A DNA stretch of 64,000 nucleotides from Streptomyces sp. NRRL F-5122 (GCF_001507435.1 NZ_LMWH01000015.1:141735-205734), one strand, 5' to 3'. Positions 44,376 through 53,449 are shown, numbered from the stretch's first letter. The notes: generated from the letters alone by a model not told the origin. Made by a program: numbers and translations.

Positions 44376-45848
44376 TCACGGGGGAGCGACGCGAGGTGCG
44401 AGCCGCGTGGCCTGGACGCCGGAGAGCTCGTCGAGGGAACAGCCGCGCGGCTCGACGCGGAAGACGAGGGTGATCAGGAAACCGAGCGCACAGGCAGCGG
44501 CCACCGCGTAGAGCAGGGCGGCCTGGCCGATGCCCACCAGCAGTACGGGGAAGAGGAAGGTGCCAAGGGCCGCTCCCAACTTGCCGCATCCGGCGGCGAA
44601 GCCGTGTCCGGCCGAGCGGATCTCCGAGGGGAACACCTCGGCAGGCAGAGCGAACGTCGTGGCGTTCGGGCCGAGATTCATGAACATGTTGAAGAGCCCG
44701 AACCCGATCAGCACCATCGGTAGATGGTCGCCGGCCCCGCCGGGCAGCTGGCTGCCGATCGCCAGGACACAGAGTGCGACGGCCATCACCGCGAAACCGA
44801 CCAGTTGCAGCGGGACGCGGCCGATACGGTCGATCAGGAAGATGGCCAGGAGGAATCCGACGACGAGGAAGACGTCCAGTAGTGCGGTCCCCTTCGTGGA
44901 GACGATGTCGTCGGCGATGAACGTGGTGTTCGCGCCGTGCACCGTCAGGGAGGCGAGGAGGGTGGGGGTGAAGATGCCCACCCCGTAGGTGGCGATGTCC
45001 ATCAGGAACCACGGCGCCGCGGTGAAGACGGTCCGTCTGTGCCACTGCCGTGAGAACAACCGGGGCTGAAGGAACGCACCGACACCTTCCGCCGGGGGCT
45101 CGTGCCGTTCCTTGTCCGCATCGGTCACCTGGACGGGCACACCCACCAGCGCCCGGCCGACGTCGCGCGCCTCCTGTTCGTGCCCGTTCTGGGCGAGCCA
45201 TCGGGGACTCTCGGGCACCCGACGGCGCAGCCAGATGATGATCAGGGCCGGGATCAGCCCGAATCCCAGCATGATCCGCCACGAGGTCACATGGGGATAC
45301 GCCTCGAGGAGCACCACCCCGGCCGCCGCGCCCAGCAGGATGCCCGCCGCCTGCAGACTGAAGGCGGCGACCAGCCACCGCCCACGGGCCCTGGAGGGCA
45401 GGATCTCCGCCAGATAGCTGGCGGCGATCGGGTAGTCCAGGCCCACCGCGACGCCCAGCGCGAACCTGAAGACCATGAGGGACCAGACATCCCACGCGAC
45501 CGCACACAGCACCGAGAAGACGACGAACAGCCACAGGTCGACCCGGAAGATACGGCTTCGGCCGACCCGGTCGCCCAGCGGTCCCAGCAGCGCCGCACCG
45601 AACACCGAGCCCACCACCGCCGCAGCGGACAGCAGGCCCTTCTCGACGGCACTCACCGAGAAGTCCGCGGCGATGAGCGGATTCGCCACACCGATGATGA
45701 AGAAGTCGAAACCGTCGAGCAGAACGCCGAGCCCGGCCAGCAGCCAGAACCGGAGGTGCAGTCGGGAAACGGCGGCGCCGTCCAGCGCTTCGCCCAGGGG
45801 TTTCGATCCGTCGAACACATGCTGGGCAGGCGGAGTCTTGGTGGCCAC
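44376..45848 (-). CDS. MFS transporter (metabolite:H+ or sugar symporter)
   Basis: 490 aa, 12 predicted helices. Loop motif GPLGDRVGRSRIF after helix 2, RRRVPESPRWL before the central loop, and IDRIGRVPLQ in the second half are sugar-porter-type signatures. It lacks a drug-exporter motif C. GTG 45848 follows GTGAGGACGAC. Closest in layout to phosphate/organic-acid symporters and sugar transporters; substrate cannot be assigned. Confidence 0.85.
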   Translation of the reverse strand: MATKTPPAQHVFDGSKPLGEALDGAAVSRLHLRFWLLAGLGVLLDGFDFFIIGVANPLIAADFSVSAVEKGLLSAAAVVGSVFGAALLGPLGDRVGRSRIFRVDLWLFVVFSVLCAVAWDVWSLMVFRFALGVAVGLDYPIAASYLAEILPSRARGRWLVAAFSLQAAGILLGAAAGVVLLEAYPHVTSWRIMLGFGLIPALIIIWLRRRVPESPRWLAQNGHEQEARDVGRALVGVPVQVTDADKERHEPPAEGVGAFLQPRLFSRQWHRRTVFTAAPWFLMDIATYGVGIFTPTLLASLTVHGANTTFIADDIVSTKGTALLDVFLVVGFLLAIFLIDRIGRVPLQLVGFAVMAVALCVLAIGSQLPGGAGDHLPMVLIGFGLFNMFMNLGPNATTFALPAEVFPSEIRSAGHGFAAGCGKLGAALGTFLFPVLLVGIGQAALLYAVAAACALGFLITLVFRVEPRGCSLDELSGVQATRLAPRVAPP

Positions 45849-45999
45849 GTCGTCCTCACCGGTCGCTGTGCAACAGTGCTTCGCCGCACGCCATCTTGCG
45901 GACAGATCACTGGCACACGGGGATTGGGGCGACGTGGCTCCGCCAGGGCACTCGAACGGCCGAGATCACGGGCGGGGGCACCTGCAGGTGGTGACGGGA

Positions 46000-46023
46000 G
46001 CACCCCCGGCCGGCCGGGGGTGC
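46000..46023 (-). terminator. Perfect 24-bp palindrome, terminator of the sortase operon
   Basis: GCACCCCCGGCC immediately followed by its exact complement GGCCGGGGGTGC, about 54 bp beyond the sortase stop (minus strand). It would form a long GC-rich hairpin and lies before the MFS promoter region. Confidence 0.7.
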
Positions 46024-46076
46024 CGGAAGAAGAATGTACCGGTGAGAGTGTGTCGGGGGCGGTTCCCGGAGGTTGC

Positions 46077-46808
46077 TCAGGGATGCCTGACCGAGTCGAG
46101 GTGGGCGAACACCACCACGTTGGATTCGTAGTCGTGGGACTTGTGGTTGTAGGTGCCACCACAGGTGATCAACCGCAGCTGAGGGGTGGTGTTGCCGGCG
46201 TAGACCCGCTTGTCGGGGAACTTCGCCTTGCTGAAGGTCTCGACGGTGTCCACCTTGAAGCTGGTGACGACGCCGTCCGCGCGGGTGATGTCGAGCTTGC
46301 TTCCCGGCTTCAGGGTGCGCAGCAGCACGAACACCGCCGGTCCCGTCTTGGTGTCGACGTGACCCACCACAACCGACGTTCCCCGCTCACCGGGTGAGAC
46401 CCCGCCCTTGTACCAGCCCACCAGGTTCTTGTTCGTCACGGGAGGTGGAGCGAGGTGCCCCGAGGCGTCCAGCGAGATCTCCGAGAACGGCGCGTTGACT
46501 CCGATCTGCGGAATCACGATGCGCTTGGGGGCGGACCGAGGCAGCTCCTGCGCCGCCGGAAGGCCCTTACGAGGCCCCGGGCCTGACGGAGCGACGAGTG
46601 CAGGCGGGGTCACGACCACGGACGGGGGGACGACGGCCGCGGGCAGAGTCGGCGGCTTGGGATCCGACGGGCTCGACAGCGAGTGGTGGATGAGTACGGC
46701 GCCCAGCCCCACAGCCGCCGCCGGCAGCAACAACAGGGCACGGTTGACGGTACGGGACGTGGGCCTGTTTCGCGGCTGCTCCGGCGGGGCCGGTTGAGAG
46801 AGGGTCAT
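46077..46808 (-). CDS. Class F-type sortase
   Basis: 243 aa. N-terminal membrane anchor (NRALLLLPAAAVGLGAVL, about residues 22-40), a Pro-rich linker, then the sortase beta-barrel with His150 (VVVGHVDT) and Cys216 (LRLITCGGTY). The class F barrel start RIVIPQIGVNAPFSEI is present. The Arg expected after the Cys is not obvious: the stretch following Cys216 contains no Arg until residue 241. It lies downstream of a secreted surface protein on the same strand, the usual arrangement in Streptomyces. Expected role: covalent anchoring of surface proteins. Confidence 0.82.
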   Translation of the reverse strand: MTLSQPAPPEQPRNRPTSRTVNRALLLLPAAAVGLGAVLIHHSLSSPSDPKPPTLPAAVVPPSVVVTPPALVAPSGPGPRKGLPAAQELPRSAPKRIVIPQIGVNAPFSEISLDASGHLAPPPVTNKNLVGWYKGGVSPGERGTSVVVGHVDTKTGPAVFVLLRTLKPGSKLDITRADGVVTSFKVDTVETFSKAKFPDKRVYAGNTTPQLRLITCGGTYNHKSHDYESNVVVFAHLDSVRHP

Positions 46809-46949
46809 CAGTCAACGCCTGTTCATGAACGAGGGCGGCGATAGGACATCAGGGGGCCGGACAACCGGCCCCAACGCCGCAGTCGCGGGCGCCGTCACCC
46901 TTCGCGAGTGACGGCGGCCGCGACCGCACAGTCGGCCGACCGGTGCCGA

Positions 46950-47411
46950 TCAGGCCTCCGCCGCTCGACGCCGCAGCATGTACGCACCCGCGCCGAGTCC
47001 GCCGAGCAGCAGCACCGAACCAGCGGCCAGGCCGTTGCTGGACTGCGCCAGCCCGCCGCCACCGGCTTTTACGGCACCGCTGGGCGCCCTCTCCGCGCCA
47101 GGCCTGCCCTCGTTGCTCTGGTCCTCGTCCGAGGCAGCGGGGTCGCTGCTCTCGTCGTCGGCTCCACCGGCGTTCTCGTCGGCGCCCTCGGCGCCCTCGG
47201 CGGCCTCGCCGCCCTCGCCGCGCTCGTGGTGCGGTCGGCCGTGGTGAGACCGGCCGCCGTCGTCGTCGCCGGGCTGGGTCTGCGCCATGGTCAGAGCACC
47301 GTCACCGGCCTTCACGCCGCTGGCCAGCGACACGGCATGCGCGGCGGGAGCGGAGAGCGCGACGGCCGCGGCGACCGCAGCGGAGGCGAACATTGTCCGG
47401 GTCACTCGCAT
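46950..47411 (-). CDS. Small secreted, membrane-anchored surface protein next to the sortase
   Basis: 153 aa. Signal peptide MRVTRTMFASAAVAAAVALSAPAAHA, then an acidic, low-complexity Gly/Glu/Asp/His-rich region, and a C-terminal sorting-like tail: small residues (GAVKAGGGGLAQSSN), a hydrophobic helix (AAGSVLLLGGLGAGAYML) and RRRAAEA. It lacks a canonical LPXTG. It is expressed upstream of the sortase and may be its substrate or accessory. Start ATG at 47411. Confidence 0.7.
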   Translation of the reverse strand: MRVTRTMFASAAVAAAVALSAPAAHAVSLASGVKAGDGALTMAQTQPGDDDGGRSHHGRPHHERGEGGEAAEGAEGADENAGGADDESSDPAASDEDQSNEGRPGAERAPSGAVKAGGGGLAQSSNGLAAGSVLLLGGLGAGAYMLRRRAAEA

Positions 47412-48438
47412 CAGAGGTATTCCTTTCGCCGCCGCCACGAAGGCCGGCACTATGCCGGCACAGCGGAATCGCAGCAGCAACGTGTTCACCCTCAACCCGA
47501 AGACCACCTCCGACCGCTGCATGACACGGGAAGTGAGCAAGCCCGTACTCCCTCCGGGTGTCTCCAGACCGAAAAGTAACCCGTTCGGCAGCACCCCCAT
47601 CAGTACCAACATCATCACTAATGCATGGAGAGCGAACGCGTGTACCGAAGCCGATGTCCCGCATTCACACGATCGATGACGTTGCATCAAATACCCGTGC
47701 GAACAACCGCGAGGTGGTGATGCGCGATTTCCGGTCGCGGCCTTGGGTGTGGTCGGCCCGCGAGGGCGGCGACCCGACCAGGTGTGCGAGATCGCCTCCA
47801 GTGGCTCGGTTTCGTGCCCGATTATCGTTTTGACGGCCGGTCACAGACGTGCGCCGCCAGGCCTCCCGGTCGTGGGCTCGGCGCCTGCGTACACGGTGCG
47901 GACCGGGACCGGGGTCGCCGTGGCCGACGGCGATGGGCAGTCCACCAGCCGGCACCAGGTCCCCGTACGAGCCCTCTCTCGTGTCGGCTCCCACGACCGT
48001 CCCGGCTTGCCGGCCTGCCCGGCGGCTGGAGGCGTACGCAGACCATGTACGCGCCCCACCGAGGCGCTGCCGAACAGTCGGCGGCCCGACGACCTCGAGG
48101 CGGTCGTCGGCGGGCGGCGGCGACCGCGTGCGAGGCGGGAGGTGAACTCGCGGACTTCCCACATCTCGAGCCGACGAACTCCGCCCAGGGCGTGCGCTCA
48201 CTGAGGGTCATGACGGCCAAAGTCGTGTACGCGGCTTCTAGTGGGTCGGCCGTGGCCATGGCCCTCGGTCGTGACAGATGCTTCGCGACACGTGCGCGGA
48301 GAGCAACACCGGTCGGCCCTTTTGCCGGAAGGGCACTTCGCCTCAAAGCCCCGTGCGGAGGGACGAGTTGATGCTTGACGGGTCGGTGTCAGGTGAGGCT
48401 TGAAGCGTGTCCTGGACATTGTGCGTTACCGTCCTGCC
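47412..48438. other. Long region without a convincing gene
   Basis: About 1 kb. Frames exist on both strands but all are Arg/Ala/Pro/Ser-rich with poor starts, and I recognise no domain. The first 250 bp would contain the surface-protein promoter. The region may be a degraded insertion. No hairpin or repeat array was identified. Confidence 0.45.
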
Positions 48439-48879
48439 ATGCCGGACCGTTTCCCCGAGATCACCTCAGTCACGGAGTTCATCCGACTGCGCACGAGCGA
48501 GGATCCGGCGGAGAGGGATCGCGCGGCGTGGGCGGCTATGCCGCTGCCGGTCTGGGACGAGTTGGTGCGTGAGCACCCGGACATGCGGTTCTGGGCTGCC
48601 CACAACCGTAGTTGTCCGCCGGAGATCCTTACCGAGCTGATCAAGGACAACGACTGGCGTGTTCGCAGCAGGGTGGCGAGCCGTCGCAACTGTCCGGCCG
48701 AACTGCTGGAGGCATTGGCCGACGACCCGCACGATGCTGTCCGCAGCACCGTCGCGACCCATCAGCACTCCCCACGCAGTGCGGTGCTGCGCCTGACGGA
48801 CGACCCATGGGCCGTGATCGCCGAAGCAGCCCGAACCCGCATCGCCAACTTGCCCCAGTCGGCTCCGAACGAGACGTAG
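48439..48879 (+). CDS. LRV/HEAT-like repeat protein
   Basis: 146 aa, ATG 48439 (MPDRFPEITSVTEFIRLRTSEDP). After an N-terminal block it has short helical repeats, each like HPDMRFWAAHNRSCPPEILTEL, WRVRSRVASRRNCPAELLEAL and HDAVRSTVATHQHSPRSAVL: leucine-rich-variant/HEAT-type repeats with a recurring arrangement of Asp, Val-Arg and Asn/His. Such small proteins often sit near toxin or immunity genes in Streptomyces, but the direct role is unknown. It neighbours transposase and other gene remnants. Confidence 0.7.
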   Translation: MPDRFPEITSVTEFIRLRTSEDPAERDRAAWAAMPLPVWDELVREHPDMRFWAAHNRSCPPEILTELIKDNDWRVRSRVASRRNCPAELLEALADDPHDAVRSTVATHQHSPRSAVLRLTDDPWAVIAEAARTRIANLPQSAPNET

Positions 48880-48884
48880 CACCC

Positions 48885-49061
48885 TCACACGAGCTTCCAC
48901 CGTCGGTTCTCGCCGGACTTCCGCACGACCAGGTCCTTGGCGCTGGCACGGGGGACCGTGCTGACCTGGTCGTTGCCGTGGAAGACCTGCATGACGGTGG
49001 CGTCGAGGTGGGCGGTGACGACTTGATGGGCCCAGGTGCGGCCGACTTGGACGGGCTGGGG
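48885..49061 (-). pseudogene. IS481-type transposase C-terminal remnant
   Basis: About 58 codons ending at TGA 48885: PQPVQVGRTWAHQVVTAHLD, then ATVMQVFHGNDQVST and RKSGENRRWKLV. This resembles the extreme C-terminal domain of IS481/integrase-core transposases. A stop codon precedes it in frame, so it is only a tail fragment. Confidence 0.55.
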
Positions 49062-49097
49062 TCACTTCAGCCGTCCGATGGCTCGCCCTGTCATGGG

Positions 49098-49340
49098 GTG
49101 AAGGCAGACTGCGCGCCATGGAAGGCCTGCGGAGTCTGGGAGACCGACGGCCCGGCGGTTCTTATGGACTCAGCCGAGGCCGGCGAAGACCTCGGCGTGC
49201 CCTACCCGGATGGCAAGGGCCGACCGGACGAAGCCCCGGTGCCCGTGGCCGCAGGACGATGGAGAGTCCGTGTGTTCTACAAGACCGACGGATGCTGTTC
49301 GGTGGGCGTGGTCCAACTCCTCCCAGCAACCGGTCCTTGA
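49098..49340 (+). pseudogene. C-terminal gene fragment, unknown protein
   Basis: A GTG-initiated frame of 80 codons reading ACGVWETDGPAVLMDSAEA, DLGVPYPDGKGRP and VAAGRWRVRVFYKTDG, then VGVVQLLP. It has coding-like composition and resembles the end of small uncharacterised Streptomyces proteins. It begins abruptly after the transposase remnant, so it may be a truncated gene or a short real one. Confidence 0.4.
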
Positions 49341-49958
49341 TTCACAGGTGGCGTGCGGGCGGCGCATGCGCGACCTGCGTATGGGACCTTCCAAACAGGA
49401 CAGCAGCCGGTCTGGTCGCTTCGCGACGACGAGCTGGCCGTGCCGGGCCGGCAGGAGGCTCCCGCCGACGGCGCCGACTGACACCACCACGGATCACACT
49501 GTCGTGAACCCGGACCAGGCGGAGATGTCCAGCTGAAGGCTGTGGGTCTCGCCGTGGCGAATCGACACGACCTGGTCGGGCTCACCCTGCTGGTGCAGGA
49601 TCGACGGCAGGTCGCACTCGGCGAAACGGCTCGACGAGCCAGGCCGCCCCCGGGCTGATGGCCAGGAACTGGGTTTCGGGCGGGTTCGTCGCCTGGGGTG
49701 TGCGCTCGCCGCGCGGGCGTCGGGTGATGCTCGTCGGCAATCCGCGGCGGCACGAGCGGGGGAGGCGCGGAACGGCGGGGCCTGGGCGGCGGCTGTCGGG
49801 GCCCCGCGACAGCGTACGAGAGAAGCGCATGGGTACGAGGAGAGCGCCTCTGGTGCCGCTGATCGCCTCAGGCATTGGGTGGGGAGGCGGGAAACCGCCT
49901 GCTCAGGGTTTTCCCCCACGCTCAGGGGCACTCGGACAGTGAGCGTGGAGGTACTGAG
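49341..49958. other. Degenerate region with a minus-strand fragment
   Basis: No intact gene over 618 bp. A minus-strand tail at 49494-49631 reads ECDLPSILHQQGEPDQVVSI and HGETHSLQLDISAWSGFTTV, coding-like but with no start and unrelated sequence upstream, so probably a gene remnant. The end of the region holds the CsbD promoter. Confidence 0.4.
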
Positions 49959-50132
49959 ATGAGTACCGGAGAGAAAGCCAAGGCAAGAGCCGAACAGGTT
50001 GTAGGCAAGACCGTGCGGAAGGTGGCCCACGCGGTACACAAAGACACCCTCGCAGCAAAGGGTGCCGCCCTCGAGGCGCGGGGCAGGATGCGGGGCGCGA
50101 AAGAGAGCACCAAGGACTCCTTCAAGCGCTGA
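49959..50132 (+). CDS. CsbD-like stress protein
   Basis: 57 aa highly charged, Lys/Ala-rich protein: MSTGEKAKARAEQVVGKTVR, then KGAALEARGRMRGAKESTKD. This is the CsbD-like (general stress) family, normally induced by stress sigma factors. ATG 49959 follows GTGGAGGT. It is monocistronic. The molecular role of CsbD proteins is not firmly known. Confidence 0.85.
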   Translation: MSTGEKAKARAEQVVGKTVRKVAHAVHKDTLAAKGAALEARGRMRGAKESTKDSFKR

Positions 50133-50347
50133 CAACGTCATGGCCGTCCGGCCGTGCAGTGCGTGCGGCGGGAGCGGTTCGCGTCCCCGTGCGGTGGGCG
50201 TGCGACACAGGTCCGAGGCAGTCTGTGCCGCTGACGGCCTGTGCCGTAGACGTCCTCTGGCGATCCAGGTCGCGGGTCATGAAGCCACGTGAGGTGATCG
50301 ACGCTCCATTCGACGCAGCGGACGGAGGGCAGCTGAGGGGTTGCGGA

Positions 50348-50815
50348 TCACGACGACCCCGGCAGGGGCTCCTCGCCGTCGTAGGCCGCCAGCGCGGCCT
50401 GACGGCATTCCAGCAGGTCGCCGAGGAGCTCGGGGGTCACGTGCTCCTGGGCCAGCGCTACCGTCGCCCTGGCTTCGACGGAGGCCCATGCGTGCCGGGC
50501 GCGCTTGTTGGCGCGGCGCCTGGTGTCGCTGCGAAGGAAGCCCGCACCCGCCGCGAACCCGGCGGAGGCCAGAGCGGCGAGGGCGGCGGGAACACGCGCG
50601 CCGGCCGAGGCCAATCCTGCCGTTCCCGCCGTGCCCGCGAGCAAGGCCGCGGGGAAACCGAGGGCGATGTCCGCCTTGGTCCAGAACTCGGCCCGACGGT
50701 GGGCGAGTCTCCTCTGTTGCGTCGCCTCGGCTTTCAGTCGCTCGATCTCGGCACGCAGGCGGTGCGCGGACCCGTCCGGGCTCAGGCTGGTGGTTCCGTC
50801 AGCTGGAGTGGCCAT
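50348..50815 (-). CDS. SLATT/DUF4231-like two-helix membrane protein
   Basis: 155 aa. A charged N-terminal helix (RAEIERLKAEATQQRRLAHRRAEFW) leads into two adjacent membrane segments (about residues 50-67 and 75-95), then a helical tail (ARHAWASVEARATVALAQEH). This is the SLATT-type arrangement proposed for pore-forming effectors in bacterial conflict systems, although many such proteins are uncharacterised. No nucleotide-cyclase or other SLATT partner is adjacent. Confidence 0.55.
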   Translation of the reverse strand: MATPADGTTSLSPDGSAHRLRAEIERLKAEATQQRRLAHRRAEFWTKADIALGFPAALLAGTAGTAGLASAGARVPAALAALASAGFAAGAGFLRSDTRRRANKRARHAWASVEARATVALAQEHVTPELLGDLLECRQAALAAYDGEEPLPGSS

Positions 50816-50958
50816 GAGGAAATTCCAACATGTCTGTGCCAGAAGGTACTTGGTGATTCCGCACAGCCTTCGGGCGCGGTGGACGTGAGCTTCCCACGAT
50901 GCGTTCCGTCACATTGTGTAGTCGACCCTGCCGATGATCTCCGTTTAGGGTGTGGCGT

Positions 50959-51159
50959 ATGAGCGACGACGCCCCGGCCTGTCCCGAGTGCGGCCGGCCG
51001 ATGAGGTCCGGTGGTCTCGTGCTCGCTCAGCGGCCGGATGACGGTCGACGGACGTGTCGGTCACTGTGGAGATGTGCCGGTCGGCACGTCTGGTGGCGCT
51101 GGGCCGACCGGCCGGAGGAGCCGTTGGTGACCTGTCCGTTTCCGGGGCTGTTTCGCTGA
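50959..51159 (+). CDS. Small zinc-ribbon protein
   Basis: 66 aa: MSDDAPACPECGRPMRSGGL, then a second Cys-containing segment CRSLWRCAGRHVWWRW. The Cys pairs could bind one zinc. Trp-rich core. It resembles short actinobacterial zinc-ribbon hypothetical proteins. ATG 50959 lacks a clear ribosome site. Confidence 0.55.
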   Translation: MSDDAPACPECGRPMRSGGLVLAQRPDDGRRTCRSLWRCAGRHVWWRWADRPEEPLVTCPFPGLFR

Positions 51160-51268
51160 CATCCGGCGTTGACGGAGTCCTGTCGGGGCGTCAAGCGAGG
51201 CCAGCCAAAACGCCCAAGAAGGATCTTCCTTTCCCGGGTGTTCGACGTGGTTGACGGCAGCGGCCCCG

Positions 51269-51484
51269 TCACTCATCGGGCAGAAGCGACCCCAGCCTGT
51301 CCAGAGCGGCCCGCTTCTCTGTGAGGTCCGCGTGCGCGTAAATGGTATGTCGGAGATCATGGAATCTGAAGTCCGGGCCGAGCCGCTCGCGGATGGGGTA
51401 GAGGCGCCGGTTCAGGTGCATGTCGATCACTCGTTGATGCTGTCGGCACCTTGTGCTCGTTGCGCGCCAGTTCCGGCGGGACAT
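51269..51484 (-). pseudogene. Tyrosine integrase C-terminal remnant with internal deletion
   Basis: MHLNRRLYPIRERLGPDF, then the integrase motif RFHDLRHT joined directly to IYAHADLTEKRAALDRLGSL. In intact enzymes about 30-40 residues, including part of the catalytic His/Arg helix region and LGHSSI, lie between HDLRHT and the IYAHAD segment with its catalytic Tyr. The deletion is in frame, so the rest stays readable, but the enzyme cannot be active. It marks a lost integrative element. Confidence 0.75.
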
Positions 51485-51627
51485 GACGTGGACTCACAGC
51501 GAACAGCGGCACAGACCATGCTTTCGGCCCAAGCCGGGTACTTCGCAGGTCAGCTGTGATCCGCATACGCACCTTCCGGCTCCTGAAGGGACAGGGGTTG
51601 TTTCCGGTGGAAGCGGTCCGCCCGTCC

Positions 51628-52824
51628 TCAGGCGGGCACCACGGGGGCGTCCCAGTCGATCCGGTACCGGTGCGTCCAGCCGAACATGTTCTCCGGCTTC
51701 AGGAACGTGCGCGTCGCCAATGGCATCAGCAGAGCCGTGATCTTCGTCGCGACCGGGCCCATCGACTTCTGGCTGTTGGTCTTCGCGGCCTGCGCTGCGA
51801 CCTTCTCCACCCTGCCCCGCCTCAGCTGCTCGTATGTCGCGAACGCCGAGCCCACATCAGGGACGTCCCGCAGGCACCGCGCCAACTGCACGGCGCTCTG
51901 GACCGCGAGGGACGCGCCCTGCCCGGAGCTGGACGACGGAGCGTGGGCCGCGTCGCCGACCAGGACCATCCGTCCCCGGTGCCACGTAGGCACCGAAGGC
52001 AGGATCTCCAGCCCTCCGAAAGTGAGGAGTTCGTGGTCGCCGGTGCCCCGGAGCAGATCGCGGCCGGGGACGTCCCCGGCCGCCCTCTCCCGCAGGATCC
52101 GCATCCATGCGGCCGACGGCGTCGCACGGGCCTGCTCCGCGCTGAGCGGCTCTTCGTGCGGCAGGTTGCCGAACCAGGCGGTGCCTCCGCCGGGCACCGG
52201 CCAGTAGCCGAGAAACGCGTGCTCGCCGAAGGCGAAGTACATGGTGTCCGGCCGCGCCTGAGGGACCTCCGTCTTCGAGTGGGCGCCGAAGCCGAGCAGG
52301 CCGGTGTACCGGGGGCCGGGCGCCGCCGGGTCGATCAGCTGCCGGACCGTCGACCGGATACCGTCGGCCCCGACCAGCACGTCTGCGGTCACCCGGGTCC
52401 CGTCGGCGAACTCGGCGGTGACGCCGGCCGGGGTTTCCTCGGCCCCGGTCAACCGCTTTCCGTACACGGTCTGTACGCCTGCCGCGGCGGCTCGCTCGCG
52501 CACAGCCCGGTAAAGGTCGGCACGCCACATCACCTGGCTTGGCGGCAGGCCCGTCAGGCCTGCGAACTCGCCCATCCGCCGGCCCCGCCCATCGGTCATG
52601 ACCATGCGGTGGATCGGCTGACCGGCCAAGCCATGGTCCACACCGACGACTTCGAGGGCGCTGAGCCCGTTGGGCGCGACCATCAGCATGCCACCGAGGT
52701 CGTCCGCCGTGTTCTCGTAGGCCTCGTGGACGGTCGCCTCGATGCCCGCCCTGCGCAGTGCGAGGGCCGTTGCCGGTCCGGCTATGCCGCCTCCGATGAC
52801 AGCCGCCGTCTTGATCGCACTCAT
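51628..52824 (-). CDS. FAD-dependent monooxygenase (PHBH-fold)
   Basis: 398 aa flavoprotein. FAD motif VIGGGIAGPATALALRRAG near residues 9-27, the DG motif VLVGADGIRSTVR, and the GD motif VLVGDAAHAPSSSSGQGAS. The C-terminal segment ends DAPVVPA. Family members hydroxylate aromatic or polyketide-like compounds and some inactivate antibiotics. Start ATG 52824. It lies 34 bp downstream of a hypothetical gene on the same strand, forming an operon opposite a PadR regulator. Confidence 0.88.
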   Translation of the reverse strand: MSAIKTAAVIGGGIAGPATALALRRAGIEATVHEAYENTADDLGGMLMVAPNGLSALEVVGVDHGLAGQPIHRMVMTDGRGRRMGEFAGLTGLPPSQVMWRADLYRAVRERAAAAGVQTVYGKRLTGAEETPAGVTAEFADGTRVTADVLVGADGIRSTVRQLIDPAAPGPRYTGLLGFGAHSKTEVPQARPDTMYFAFGEHAFLGYWPVPGGGTAWFGNLPHEEPLSAEQARATPSAAWMRILRERAAGDVPGRDLLRGTGDHELLTFGGLEILPSVPTWHRGRMVLVGDAAHAPSSSSGQGASLAVQSAVQLARCLRDVPDVGSAFATYEQLRRGRVEKVAAQAAKTNSQKSMGPVATKITALLMPLATRTFLKPENMFGWTHRYRIDWDAPVVPA

Positions 52825-52858
52825 GCGTGTGTCCCTTTCCCGCGCCGGGGTCGGATGT

Positions 52859-53356
52859 TCAGTGGCCGTGCGAGCGTGCCGGGTCGTCGACGGTCGGGTG
52901 ACCGCCGGTCCTGTGGGCGAGCCGCAGGTCCTGGAGGTAGGCGCGGGAGCACATGGCGCTGAGGACCGCGATGCCGCCTCGGTGTACGCGGACCTCGCTG
53001 TCGGCTGCGACACCGGTCAGACGGATCCGGCGGGCGCCGGCGAGGGCCGAGTCCTGGGCGGTCCGGCCCTGCGCGTCCTTGACCTTGCCGCGGGCGGTCC
53101 AACGCAGGGCCCAGTGGTCGACGAAGGCGTCGTCCGGCACGAGCAGTTTGACCGTGGCGCGCTGGAGTTCCAGGTGCAGGTCGATGTCGTCGGGCATGTC
53201 CGGGGAGCGCAGATCGAGCACGGCCAGGCCCCGACGGGCGCGCACCTGGATGTGTCCGGTGCGGGTCCAGTTGCCCAGCCGCTTGGTCACGGCGTGGTCG
53301 GCGTGGATGCGCTCGGTGGCGTCGAGCGTCTCAGTGCTGGTGGTGGTCATCTCCAT
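52859..53356 (-). CDS. Unknown protein in PadR-controlled operon
   Basis: 165 aa with a central beta-rich region (TGHIQVRARRGLAVLDL, VPDDAFVDHWALRW) that may resemble LiaF-type C-terminal or polymer-forming beta-solenoids; I am not sure. No signal peptide or membrane segment. ATG 53356 follows GGAGACC. It is the first gene of the operon with the monooxygenase, and its promoter faces PadR across a 17-bp palindrome. Confidence 0.6.
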   Translation of the reverse strand: MEMTTTSTETLDATERIHADHAVTKRLGNWTRTGHIQVRARRGLAVLDLRSPDMPDDIDLHLELQRATVKLLVPDDAFVDHWALRWTARGKVKDAQGRTAQDSALAGARRIRLTGVAADSEVRVHRGGIAVLSAMCSRAYLQDLRLAHRTGGHPTVDDPARSHGH

Positions 53357-53392
53357 GGTCTCCGTTCACTCGTGGTCCTTGCTTCTGGTCGA

Positions 53393-53409
53393 TAGTTGCA
53401 GTGCAACTA
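53393..53409. promoter_or_regulatory. Perfect 17-bp palindrome, putative PadR operator
   Basis: TAGTTGCA-G-TGCAACTA, with a second CAACTAGT copy at 53420-53427, in the 93-bp gap between the divergent PadR and monooxygenase operons. PadR proteins commonly bind such sites with TGCA cores. Confidence 0.75.
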
Positions 53410-53449
53410 GTATTAAGTCAACTAGTTTCAGTGTGGGTAATATGTCGGC

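Noticed and set aside
47665..48201. Overlapping frames on both strands upstream of the LRV gene
   Set aside because: All have Arg/Ala/Pro-rich composition, no ribosome sites, and no recognisable family.
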